64,000 nt of DNA, taken from Chryseobacterium sp. MYb7 (GTDB lineage Bacteria > Bacteroidota > Bacteroidia > Flavobacteriales > Weeksellaceae). The stretch lies in NCBI RefSeq assembly GCF_002979455.1, contig NZ_PCOU01000012.1, positions 62,001 to 126,000 of the forward strand, in the 5' to 3' direction. How positions within the stretch are numbered: position 1 is the stretch's first letter; every line of letters starts with the position of its first letter. The notes below the pieces were generated by a model. It saw nothing but the letters and a program-made list of their open reading frames with translations, made no database searches and was not told the origin of the DNA. A program made the position numbers and the translations under genes. Positions 34,839 to 45,100 of the stretch are shown piece by piece.

Positions 34839-37800
34839 TTATTTAGTTTTAAATATTTTTAATGATTCAGAACTAAATTCCAGTGCATAATTATCACTAT
34901 TAAACGATGTGTTTTTTGTATTTACAAAAATGATCTTTTCAGGAAAAATATGAATATCATCCATTGTAAAATGATCATCTGAGATCAGAAGTACATCAAT
35001 CTTCTTATTCACTTCCGAAAGGTCTTTTATATACTGGATCTTTCTTCTTTTTACCAGATAACTATGGGCTGCCGTTGCTCTTTTTTCATCATTCTTTATG
35101 AGAGAAAAAACTCTTCGGCTGGCTTGATATAAAGTCAATAAAGCATCTTTCTGTCCGAAATCATTTGCCATGTGTAAAATATTGGCTTCATTGGAAATAT
35201 GCTTGTTCAGTTCGAAATATACCGATTTATTGGTATTAAAGTCTTCTTTTACTTCTTTTACCACCTCACTGTCTTTATACAGATAGCTCAGGAATAATTT
35301 ATTTTTGAAATAATTTTCATCCTCAATTTCTTCTCTCAGTTTTGCAAATTCTTCCCTGAAATAAGCATTGATTTTCTTCGTCCTTTCAGAATAGTTTTTT
35401 CCGAAACTCATATCATCCTTGCTGATTCTGTTTCCTACTTTTACCGTAATACTTCCATTGTAGATGATGAAATCTCCTTTCGGTAATACTTCGGAATTTC
35501 CATGGATGTAGAGTGGCAGAATATCCAGACCAAATTGCTCGGCAAGATAAAATGCCCCTTTATGGAACCTTTTCACATCATTGGTGTAAGAACGTTCTGC
35601 TTCAGGAAAAACGACAAGTGAATATCCTTGTGCAATTTTTTCTTTCAGTTTCTCCATTCCATTTTCAATTCCCTGTGAAACCGGATAAAAGCCGAGAGCC
35701 TTTACCAGTTTTCCAAAAACGGGAGAATCATATACCCAGTCATTCACCAGATAGATAATTTTATGAGTTGCCATTGCGATGGCCAGCGTATCCAGAAAAG
35801 AAGTATGGTTGGCTATAATAACCGCAGGTTTGCTAAAATCTTCAGAAGGATTTTTAATCACTCTTTTCTTTACAAAAGGAGTAATGTAAAGCACCGATGT
35901 TAAAAACTTAGCAAGAATTAATTTGATAATATCTAATGTTCTTCCCTTTGAGTTCTTAATAAATAAGCTTCCGACAGCAGAAAATACCAATCCGCCTAAT
36001 CCATAATATAAAAACGAGAACACTGCCCGCAGAAATAATCTGAAAGTAATCGGAGAAAGACCTTTCTTCGCCCGGTTGGTGATGAATAATCTGAACCAAA
36101 AAGGATATAGAGTAGAAGTGATTATAATAACTGAGAACATTCCGATCAGGGCAACCAATGCCAAAGAATGCAGCGCCGGATGCTTGGCAAAGATCAGTGA
36201 TCCAATGGAAAGAATGGTAGTGAAAACCGCAAGAATAATGGATGTTCTATAAGTTGGTAATTCATTTTTTCCTGTAGTGTGCTCTTTTTGCATGGCTTGT
36301 GTAAGGAAAATACTGAAATCGTCTCCTACTCCAAACACCAGGGTACACACAACGGTACTGAAAATATTTAATTCTAATCCTAAGAAATAAAGAATTCCTG
36401 CCGTTACAACTCCCGTTAAAACAATTGGGAACATGGTAAGAACGGTTAATTCAAAATTTCTGAAGAATACAATAATCGTCAGAACAATGGCCAAAAGAGA
36501 ATAGTTGATGAGTGTATTGAAATCTCTTTTCAGCAGACCCAGGAAATTTTCATTCATCTGCTGGCGGTCAATGGCAATAGCATCATGTTTCTTTTCAATA
36601 TCTTTAATGAAGGCATCCCTTTTCTTTTCATCTACTTTTACCACATTTGATACCGTGTAAAAGCCATTTTCATTGTTCATGAATTCTGAAATCTGGAGTG
36701 CTTTTATTTTCTCATAATCTTTCAGAGTTAATGAAGTGTAATTTTTATGCAGGGCTTCATTGAAGTTATCAAAAGCAGAACTGTTGAATCCGAATTTGTT
36801 GCCGTTGCTGACCAGTTCGGAAAGAGTTTGGCTTTTCTTGGTATCATTCCAGAAACTGTTCCACTTCTCAATCTTTTTTTGCTGGTCTTTTTCTGCAAGA
36901 ACAATGCTTCCGATAGAATTGTAGCTTAATATTTTACCTTCTTTTTTTTCTTTTTCAAGGAAGCCGCTCAGTTCAGAATTTCTGGTTAAGGCTTCCTCTT
37001 CAGAATCTCCGTAAGAAATGGTATAAATGGATTTTGAGGTAATGTCAGAAAGCTTCTGCAGTTTTGCTTCACTAATTTTCAGTTCTTTTGGGATGTAATT
37101 AAGATCACCAATATCTTCATTGAAACCTACATGTCTGAATCCGAAAAGGCAGGCAAAAATGATGACGGAGCATCCAATGATTAGAGGTTTATTTTTCTCG
37201 TAAGGATAGGACCCGATTTTGTCAATAAAATTAGTGTTGAGGTGTTCTCCCTTTTCTTTGGGTTTATAGAGCTGAGGAACAATAATTAATGCTGAAATAG
37301 AAGAAAGTATTACTGTAATCGCAGCAAAAAGCCCAAGATCTTTCAATGCTTCAGATCGTACAAAAACCAGACATAAGAATGAAACGGCGGTCGTTGCACT
37401 ACTCAATATAATAGGTTGGGTAATCTCTTTGTAAAGCTCTTCAATATTATTGTTATGCTTGTAATGGGTAAGAATATGCAGGGCATAATCTATCGTTATC
37501 CCAATCAAAATAGCCCCTACACTTAATGAAATGGCAGAAATTTTATCTTTAATAAAATAAAGAACCAATAAGGCAAGCAATACAGAAAATACGGTTGGTA
37601 AAAAAACAATGATGGGAGTAAAGACATTTCTGAAATAATAGATCAGAAGAACCAAAAGAACCGTCATGGAAATGACAACCGTATTCTGAATGTCTTTTTT
37701 TATCTGCTTTGCATTGGCAACGGCAATCACCGGAGAACCGAAATAACTTATTTCTGTTTTTCCCCTGAACTGTTTATTAATGCCGTCTTTTATTGAGTTG

Positions 37801-38492
37801 AGCTGATCTACAAAAGCTTCATTAGCCTTCGTATCATTACTCTTGTTTTTAGGATCAATGAAAAGTAAGAGGTTCTTCCCGTCTTTGGTAACAATATAGC
37901 TGTCTTCAAGTTTAAAATCTTTACTGATGTTTAGTGCATTCAGTTTTTTGATTCCTAAAAAAGTAAGCCCCAGAGGATCTTTTTTAATGAATTCCTTTGT
38001 AACAAGACTTGTGGGAGAAGCCAGAGAGACATAATTATCCTCTACCTGTTTGGCAATGCTGTCTTTTTGAAGCTTTCGGTCAATTTCCTTGTAATCATTT
38101 TCATTCAGGAATAAAGGTAGGTTCTGACTGACGAAATCAAATGTTTCCGAAATCTCATTATCATTCACTTTACCCTGCACAGAACCGATATATTTTTGCA
38201 AAGGCTCTATCTTTTTCAAAAATGTATCTGCTGTTTCCGAAAGCTGAAAGCTGTCTTCACTGGATTTATTTTCTATAATAACAATGATCTTATCCGAAAA
38301 ATTAAGCTGCTTAAGAACCTTTGCTGTGAGATCAGATTTTTCATTTTTAGGAATGATCTGATTGATGTCTTCCTCGAAATTGATCTTTGATGCAAAAAAT
38401 AGGCATAAGATAGCAATTCCTAAGGCTGTAAGTACAGATAGAATTTTATTTTTGGAAATCAGATAATATAAAAATATAAAAAAGCGATGCAT
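34839..38492 (-). CDS. MMPL/RND-type transporter fused to PlsC-type acyltransferase
   Basis: A 1217-residue fusion. Residues 1 to about 810 form an MMPL/RND exporter with an N-terminal helix, two large periplasmic loops and two six-helix bundles (about 270-410 and 680-800). A PlsC acyltransferase domain follows, with NHTSFLD (H896-x4-D901), FPEAERSY and a following LPLYIHGN. A further ~180-residue C-terminal region is unassigned. It is the first gene of the dar operon. It could both acylate and move the pigment or its precursors to the outer membrane. Fusions of this kind are known from aryl-polyene and flexirubin loci. Confidence 0.88.
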   Translation of the reverse strand: MHRFFIFLYYLISKNKILSVLTALGIAILCLFFASKINFEEDINQIIPKNEKSDLTAKVLKQLNFSDKIIVIIENKSSEDSFQLSETADTFLKKIEPLQKYIGSVQGKVNDNEISETFDFVSQNLPLFLNENDYKEIDRKLQKDSIAKQVEDNYVSLASPTSLVTKEFIKKDPLGLTFLGIKKLNALNISKDFKLEDSYIVTKDGKNLLLFIDPKNKSNDTKANEAFVDQLNSIKDGINKQFRGKTEISYFGSPVIAVANAKQIKKDIQNTVVISMTVLLVLLIYYFRNVFTPIIVFLPTVFSVLLALLVLYFIKDKISAISLSVGAILIGITIDYALHILTHYKHNNNIEELYKEITQPIILSSATTAVSFLCLVFVRSEALKDLGLFAAITVILSSISALIIVPQLYKPKEKGEHLNTNFIDKIGSYPYEKNKPLIIGCSVIIFACLFGFRHVGFNEDIGDLNYIPKELKISEAKLQKLSDITSKSIYTISYGDSEEEALTRNSELSGFLEKEKKEGKILSYNSIGSIVLAEKDQQKKIEKWNSFWNDTKKSQTLSELVSNGNKFGFNSSAFDNFNEALHKNYTSLTLKDYEKIKALQISEFMNNENGFYTVSNVVKVDEKKRDAFIKDIEKKHDAIAIDRQQMNENFLGLLKRDFNTLINYSLLAIVLTIIVFFRNFELTVLTMFPIVLTGVVTAGILYFLGLELNIFSTVVCTLVFGVGDDFSIFLTQAMQKEHTTGKNELPTYRTSIILAVFTTILSIGSLIFAKHPALHSLALVALIGMFSVIIITSTLYPFWFRLFITNRAKKGLSPITFRLFLRAVFSFLYYGLGGLVFSAVGSLFIKNSKGRTLDIIKLILAKFLTSVLYITPFVKKRVIKNPSEDFSKPAVIIANHTSFLDTLAIAMATHKIIYLVNDWVYDSPVFGKLVKALGFYPVSQGIENGMEKLKEKIAQGYSLVVFPEAERSYTNDVKRFHKGAFYLAEQFGLDILPLYIHGNSEVLPKGDFIIYNGSITVKVGNRISKDDMSFGKNYSERTKKINAYFREEFAKLREEIEDENYFKNKLFLSYLYKDSEVVKEVKEDFNTNKSVYFELNKHISNEANILHMANDFGQKDALLTLYQASRRVFSLIKNDEKRATAAHSYLVKRRKIQYIKDLSEVNKKIDVLLISDDHFTMDDIHIFPEKIIFVNTKNTSFNSDNYALEFSSESLKIFKTK

Positions 38493-38511
38493 TGCATTTA
38501 GATCAAGTCTG

Positions 38512-38540
38512 CAAATTTAAATTTTTAAGCATTAGATCAA
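38512..38540 (-). promoter_or_regulatory. Promoter of the dar operon (minus strand)
   Basis: On the minus strand, TTG (38540-38538), an 18-base spacer and TAAATTTG (38519-38512) match the flavobacterial consensus TTG-N17-23-TAnnTTTG. Initiation would fall about 13 bases before the ATG at 38492, giving a very short leader. It is the best promoter match in the window. Confidence 0.7.
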
Positions 38541-38605
38541 AATAGTTCTATAGAAGTTTTGACTGAAAATCAATAAAATATTCTGGAAAGAATGAAAAAA
38601 TATTC

Positions 38606-38613
38606 TACTTTTG
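38606..38613 (+). promoter_or_regulatory. Promoter -7 box TACTTTTG
   Basis: TACTTTTG fits TAnnTTTG and lies 71 bases before the ATG at 38685. No TTG is at the expected -33 distance. Confidence 0.4.
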
Positions 38614-38684
38614 CAAAAGTTCCCTCTTGAAAAAATGTATTTTAAATCACAATTATTATTAAAGAATAAGAATCTGTTTTAGAT

Positions 38685-39689
38685 ATGTTGAGAAAAAATG
38701 ATGAAAAAATAAACGGATTTCTATTTGTAATAGTACTTCCGCTTCTGTTGTTTTCCATGTCTTACTATGGATTCGAAACCTCCTATGTTTTATGGATAAA
38801 ATCAGCAGATAAAGCTCCTGATTTTATATTTGAATCAGTATACGCCTATAGAGTTATTCCTAATTTTCTTAGTGTGCATGTTACTGAAGCATTTACTTTT
38901 ATAGTAGAAAACCACCTTCCGTTCCTGAAAGCCTTTCTTTCAAAAAGCGGTTCCTATTTTTATCATAGTACTTTTCTTATCAATGTCTTCTTTTTTATAT
39001 GGTCCTGTATTATTCTGTATAAAATATTAAAAATGAAACCTGTAGAGCTTTTGTTGAATGCTAAGGTAAGAAGATTGGTTCATCTGGCTGCTGTTTTCTT
39101 TATGGTGATTGTACAATATGTACCTACAAACTGCGATTCTATTGCAATCTTCTTTTATTTGTGGGGTATTTTCTTTACGCTGAAATATTTTCATGGCAGA
39201 AAAAAAATAAATCTGATAGCCTTATGTGCTGTTGTTTTCGTTTCAACGTTTGTAAGAGAAACCTCATGCCTGAATATTGCTTTTTTTGCCGCTGTTTTTC
39301 TGGATTGGAATCAATTGAAAAATAAAAATTACCTCTTTGTTAAAGATACCATCTGGGTCATTAGTTCTTTCTGCCTTGCTTATATAGTGTTAAGAATGGC
39401 CATCCATCAGACGGCTTCTTTTATGGAAGGAATTTATATCGTTAAAAACTTTACAAGCCCTTATAATTTGGTGGGACTGTTGTTTGGCGTGCTGGGAATT
39501 TACTTTACTTATCAATTATCTTCTGAAGAAAGTTCTAAGCATGTTCTGAAAAAATATTTATTTTTTTCACTGCCTTATCTTTTTATGATTACTTTAGTCG
39601 GGCTTTTTTGGGAGACCAGGCTTTTTCTGCCACTCATTCTTACGGGAGTAGTGGCGGCTTCACACCAGTTTAAAAATTTCATATCATAA
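38685..39689 (+). CDS. Polytopic membrane protein, possibly GT-C-like
   Basis: A 334-residue protein with about eight to ten membrane helices. Visible segments include YAYRVIPNFLS after the first helix, VRETSCLNI mid-protein and a C-terminal WETRLFLPLI. The 'ETR' near the end and the Arg-Pro loop after helix 1 resemble membrane GT-C-type or polysaccharide-related proteins, but there is no diagnostic motif. It is followed one base later by an EpsG-like gene, which points to exopolysaccharide or surface glycan work. Confidence 0.75.
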   Translation: MLRKNDEKINGFLFVIVLPLLLFSMSYYGFETSYVLWIKSADKAPDFIFESVYAYRVIPNFLSVHVTEAFTFIVENHLPFLKAFLSKSGSYFYHSTFLINVFFFIWSCIILYKILKMKPVELLLNAKVRRLVHLAAVFFMVIVQYVPTNCDSIAIFFYLWGIFFTLKYFHGRKKINLIALCAVVFVSTFVRETSCLNIAFFAAVFLDWNQLKNKNYLFVKDTIWVISSFCLAYIVLRMAIHQTASFMEGIYIVKNFTSPYNLVGLLFGVLGIYFTYQLSSEESSKHVLKKYLFFSLPYLFMITLVGLFWETRLFLPLILTGVVAASHQFKNFIS

Positions 39690-39690
39690 C

Positions 39691-40833
39691 ATGAGTTTAT
39701 TACACCCTTATTTTATAATTGCAATCATATATATGCTGATTTTCAGTTTTCAGGAAGTGTATTCCGGGAAAACTAATAAACCGGCATTGTATGTCTTGGC
39801 TGCATATCTTGTTATTCTTGCGGGTTTTCGAGATGATGTGGGCCCGGATTATGGTAGTTACAAAGGGATTTATATATATTCTGATACGAAAGATTATGTA
39901 AGTATTATTTTTGCAGCACTTTCACTTAAAGGCGGACCGCAGGTAGTAGAACTGGAGTGGTTGTATGTTTTGATTAATAAAATTCTCCTTAATGTTTTCA
40001 ATGCGCCCTTTTATATGCTCACTTTTGTAGTGGCGGCGCTTGTAACATTCTTTAAAACGAAATTTGCCGAAGAAAATACACATTATCCTTTTACATTTTT
40101 ACTTTTCGTTTTTGTTCCCGGATTTTTTATTGGAGAAAGCGGACAGATCAGGCAGAATTTGGGATGTTTTATGGCATATTATGCTATACGATATATCAAA
40201 CAACGAAGATTATGGATGTATCTTTTCTGGATTTATCTTGCTGCCGGAATTCATAATGTTTGTTATCTTATGGTTCCTATGTATTGGATTGCCCGTGTTC
40301 CGCTTAATAAAATGTGGATGATTCTCTTTATTTTGGCTTCAATTTTCATGTCACCATTTGAAGTTTATAGATATTTTGGGAGCTTTTTAGGAAATTTTGC
40401 ATCACAAAGTGCTTTGATAGACGGGTTCAATGGATATGTAGATGAAAGTGTACAAAGATTAAATGGAGGATTTGGGGTTCCGGAGGCCATGTTGGCCATC
40501 TCCACCTTTTTCCTGTTTGTTTTTGATACCAAGATGAAAGAAAAATACCCTTACTACGAGTATCACAGAAACTATACCGTCATTGGGATCTGTTTCTATT
40601 TTATCTTTAGAAACAACCCTATTTTCTCTTCCAGATTAACAGGAGTATTCCTTGCTTTTACTTATATCCTGATTCCGAATACCATGTTTGTGGTTTCTGA
40701 GCAGATGAGGAAATTAATTCATGCATTTCTTATGGCCTTGGTTATTTTCAACTTTGTTGTATTCTCATCCTTTAGAAACATTAAAGCAGGTCGATTTACC
40801 ATAGAGCTTTATAAGAATCATATTCTTCCGTAA
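39691..40833 (+). CDS. EpsG-like polytopic membrane protein
   Basis: A 380-residue protein with about ten helices. The loop after helix 2 reads GFRDDVGPDYGSYKGIY, matching the EpsG pattern R..vG.DY..Y. A second conserved block is SGQIRQNLGCFMAYYAI (EpsG: R..la.ai..ya). EpsG-family proteins are found in exopolysaccharide clusters and are presumed to act in polymerisation or export. It is co-transcribed with its neighbours on the same strand. Confidence 0.82.
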   Translation: MSLLHPYFIIAIIYMLIFSFQEVYSGKTNKPALYVLAAYLVILAGFRDDVGPDYGSYKGIYIYSDTKDYVSIIFAALSLKGGPQVVELEWLYVLINKILLNVFNAPFYMLTFVVAALVTFFKTKFAEENTHYPFTFLLFVFVPGFFIGESGQIRQNLGCFMAYYAIRYIKQRRLWMYLFWIYLAAGIHNVCYLMVPMYWIARVPLNKMWMILFILASIFMSPFEVYRYFGSFLGNFASQSALIDGFNGYVDESVQRLNGGFGVPEAMLAISTFFLFVFDTKMKEKYPYYEYHRNYTVIGICFYFIFRNNPIFSSRLTGVFLAFTYILIPNTMFVVSEQMRKLIHAFLMALVIFNFVVFSSFRNIKAGRFTIELYKNHILP

Positions 40834-40856
40834 GGTCTTTTTTATTTTTATTATTT

Positions 40857-41906
40857 ATGTCTGTTCAGAAAAATAGAATTTTAGTTTTAGATGGTTTAAG
40901 AGGGCTTGCTATTTTGTTGGTTTTTCTTTTTCACGGGTACTATATTTGGGATAAAACTTATCCTTTTGGAGATTTGTTTAAGGATAATATTCTTGTAAAA
41001 TATGGTGATCTGGGAGTTCAGTTGTTCTTTTTAATATCGGGATTTGTTATTTTGATGTCTTTGGAGAAGACTTCAGGTTTTATAAAATTTATTAAGAACC
41101 GATGGATAAGGCTTTTTCCAAGTATGTTAATTTGCTCTGCTATTATCTTTGTAACGGCAGGCTTTTTCTATGAAAGACCTCTGGGAATTCCAGGGTGGAA
41201 GACTTTACTACCTGGGATTTTATTTGTTGATGAAGGTTTGCTGGAACGTATTTTTAAAACCGATTTCCCTGTTTTGGAATCTTCATTCTGGTCTTTGTAT
41301 ATAGAAGTGAAGTTTTATGCCATTTTTGGAGCATTGTATTATATGTTTAAAAGAAATCTTGCACTGCTAGGGATTTTTATCATTTATCTGGTGGCTGTTT
41401 CTTATCAGATTTTAGAATTTCATCATTTACTGCCTGCCGGATTGCTTCCGTATAAAGCCTATATTGGAAATTTTGTGTATTTCGGGTGGTTTGTTTCTGG
41501 TGCATTGATCTACATTTATTATAATAACCGGGACAAAAGATATCTCTACGCATTTGTAGTAGCTACAATATGTGCCATGTTTTATATGTACAGACTTCAG
41601 GATATGACACGAAATCTCTATTTGATTGTTCTGGTTCTCATTTTTTTAGGCGCATTGTTTTGGGAACCTATGGAAAAGTTTTTCTCTATGAGAATTTTTA
41701 CTTTTGTTGGTTTTGTGAGTTATCCCGTCTACCTGCTTCATGAAAATATGATGATTTCATGGATGTTGAAGATCAATAGCTATGTTCAGATTCCTTATTG
41801 GATTTTACCTATTGTTTCTTTCACTCTTGTCATTCCTGTCGCTTATGTGGTAGCAGAATATCTTGAGCCGCCTATTCAGAAGAAATTAAAATCTATTCTT
41901 AAATAA
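40857..41906 (+). CDS. Acyltransferase 3 family protein (OafA/YrhL-like)
   Basis: A 349-residue membrane acyltransferase. The N-terminus has the hallmark LDGLRGLAILLVFLFHGYY (His26), followed by FFLISGFVILMS and about ten helices, ending VAEYLEPPIQKK. Family members O-acetylate or succinylate sugars of surface polysaccharides. It is third in a plus-strand set with the EpsG-like gene, so it probably decorates the same glycan. Confidence 0.9.
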   Translation: MSVQKNRILVLDGLRGLAILLVFLFHGYYIWDKTYPFGDLFKDNILVKYGDLGVQLFFLISGFVILMSLEKTSGFIKFIKNRWIRLFPSMLICSAIIFVTAGFFYERPLGIPGWKTLLPGILFVDEGLLERIFKTDFPVLESSFWSLYIEVKFYAIFGALYYMFKRNLALLGIFIIYLVAVSYQILEFHHLLPAGLLPYKAYIGNFVYFGWFVSGALIYIYYNNRDKRYLYAFVVATICAMFYMYRLQDMTRNLYLIVLVLIFLGALFWEPMEKFFSMRIFTFVGFVSYPVYLLHENMMISWMLKINSYVQIPYWILPIVSFTLVIPVAYVVAEYLEPPIQKKLKSILK

Positions 41907-42144
41907 ACATCATTTTATTTCACGGTCAAAGCTTTGTATCGGCTCTCTGAAGGCTTTTTCATAAAAAGGCTTAAATGAAGACTTTGTCTTGTAAATATTA
42001 AATTGCTTTATTTTTATCAATAATATTATTTTTATAAATTGTTTCCTGTGTAATTGATTTATGTTGTCGTTATTTATATAATGAATTGATATTTTATGTC
42101 AAAGGCGTAAGAATTGTATTTGTCTTTGTTTAAAATTCAGTCGC

Positions 42145-45100
42145 ATGAAAAAACCAGTATTAAAAAAAATAGCAGCAATTATTTGCTTAGTGTTGGTGTG
42201 TATCTGCTCTACAAATGCCATAGAGTTTAAAAAACGAGAGAATCTGACAGAGAAACGAAGATCAATTGATCAGGATACTATAATTCCCCGAAATTCAGAT
42301 AATAGTACAAAAACAAACACTCAAAAGGTTTATTTTGATGGAAAAGACTGGGCGAAAGCTCCTAACAGTTATTTTTTTGACCCCAAACAAAATAGTGATG
42401 GTTTGTATATTCCTGTAAGAAAGGCTTATATCATGTGGAAATATGATAAATTTCTAGGAGGTTTAGGAGTTCCTCCGGGAAATGTTACCGCAGATGTTCT
42501 TTGGGAAGATAATCCGGGTCTGATAAAATCCGGAACATCTTATCTTCTGGAAATATTGGGAACGGGAGAAAATGCTAAAATAAAAGTCCCAATCAACAAA
42601 TCTAAAGAAGGAAATGCAGTTATAGCGTTAAAAATAAATGATGAAATTTTCTGGTCCTGGCATATTTGGGTAACTGATAATCCTGAAAACGGATCCTCTT
42701 ATAAAAGTTTTCCTGGAGTATCAAGACAAAAAAGTGACGGAACTGTAGAGCTTATTCCTGATTCTGAATGGAGATGGATGGATAGAAATCTTGGGGCTGT
42801 GGGAAGCTCTATCACCGGAACAGAATGGAATAAAAATGGAGGGTTGCTTTACCAATGGGGCAGAAAAGATCCTATTCCGCCTTTGGCTTTAAAAGGGAAT
42901 GATTTTTATGAAGTTTCCGGATCAATAGGAAGAGTAAGACATAGAGGGGCTAAGAACTTAATAGGTGCAATAACGATTGATGATCTTAGAAAATTGGTCC
43001 TGCTTTCCAATGCGGAGGTGAACAATAATATTAAGCTTTCAATAAAAAATCCGCTGAGTCTTATTTACGTATATAAAAATGATAACTCAGGCCCGGCTTA
43101 TTATAATAACAATGCAGCTTTAATGGTCAACTGGTTTGGGAAATCAACTTCTCTTCCGGATTCAAAGCTTTCTGAACTTAATTTATGGTCGGATAATTCT
43201 CAAGGGAAAATTGGAATTAATTATAATTTGGATAATAATGCAAGGCCTTATAGAGATAAATCTTCTTATGATCCTTGTCCTAATGGCTGGAGAATTCCTT
43301 CCGTGCTGGTGGCGAATTTAGCCTCTCAGGCTTATGTAGATGATATAAGAATAGACTTTTCGCCTTTTGGAGTGAGAACTAATATGGGTAAAAGTACTTT
43401 CGAAAATAACAAGTACCATGTGATAAAACCTACGGATGCCAATACTCCGGCTTATATGAAAGGCTTCAAATTATACGCCAATACAGGATTTGACTTATCC
43501 AACGTCAATGGATTTAATATGGGGATTTTTCCGGGAACCGGGCAACTGGGATTGACTGTTCATCAGGGACAATACACAGATCAGCATCATACCGGGTTGT
43601 GGACAGCTACCATGATGAAACATTTTGACAGCAGTCCGAATGTTGGAGCAAGAGCCCTGTTTATGGTTCCTGATAAAGACCAGCCTGATGTCTCTGATCC
43701 GGCTTTTCCTTCTGTAAAAGGAAGGTATTGGTATATGCCATTAGCTGGAGGTGAAACTTCCGGAGCAAACGGATGCAGATGTATAAAAGATCCTTTATAT
43801 ATAGTAAATAATTATGATTTTCCCACAGAATTTATTGAACCTACTGTGGAATATAGAGAGGGAATCAATAATCCCAATACCTATCAGATGGTAAAAAGTG
43901 CAACAGCTACTAATCTGGAAATTCCTGTAAGTAAAGCATTCTCTGTTCAAAGTGAAGTCCTGAATAATGAAGAAATCCTCTCTGGTACTAATTTTAATAA
44001 TTTAAAAGCCAATGTTCTCTGGACAACAAATACAGGGTTAATTAGTAAAGTGGTAATACCGAATAATTCACCGGTTTCATTATCCGATATTTCAAACGTT
44101 AAAATTGTAGTAACTGTCAATCCAAATCAAAGCGGAAATGCTGTAATAACATTGCATAATGGAAGTATTGCAAATCCGGTATATTGGAGTTGGCATATCT
44201 GGGTTACTGATACCGAAATAGCGTCTAAAAAATATACCACCGAATTGCCCAATACCACCGTTACAAACTACATAAACTATACTGGAAAAGGAGATGTCTT
44301 ACAAACCGAATTTATGGATAGAAACCTTGGAGGGACAGAAGCTTTTCCGATGGTTGCTAATCCTCTTGCACCCACTACGGATGAGTTGTTGAAAATTAGA
44401 AATGCTGTAGGGCTTCAGTATCAATGGGGAAGAAAAGACCCGCTTCCTTCTTTCCAATATGCGGATGGAACATCCTACACTGTATTTTTAGGAAATACCG
44501 CTGATGATGGCTCAGTAAGTTATACCACACTTACCCCTGCTGCTTATAATAATTTGCAGGGAAATTATATTATACCCTTTAATACATATACCAATGCTGC
44601 CAATGCTAATGTCTTGTCTACTGATAAGATAGCAGATAGAATATCAAAAGTCTTGCTTTTTTCAGTAAGAAACCCATTAGTTTATATGGTGCCCAGCACT
44701 TTAGCACCATATAACAGCTCAGTACCTTTGTATACCAATGGTACAGACTGGCTGGCCAATGAACCTAATCTGGCTGCAGACCGATGGGGTAGGGCTACTA
44801 AAAAGTCTCCTTTTGATCCTTGTCCGGCAGGTTGGAGAATTCCGGATCTTACAGGAGTTTCCATTACAGCATATCAGGATTTTGGAATTACCCCATGGTA
44901 TAAAAAAGATAAAAATGTAGCAACATCCTATACGATTGCTTCAGATTATTTAGGGACAAGAGTGAGAAACTCTATCAACTCGACAATGGGGTATATCTTT
45001 AGTAATCCTGCCTATCCGGTCGGAAATTATCCTAATTCAGGATCAAGGGGATTTCGGAGTGTGACAGCCAATCAAACAGCCACAGGAACTTATAACACAA

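Noticed and set aside
41907-42144. Terminator between the acyltransferase-3 and surface-protein genes
   Set aside because: AAGGCTT repeats and a short T/A pairing are present, but no convincing stem followed by a T-run.
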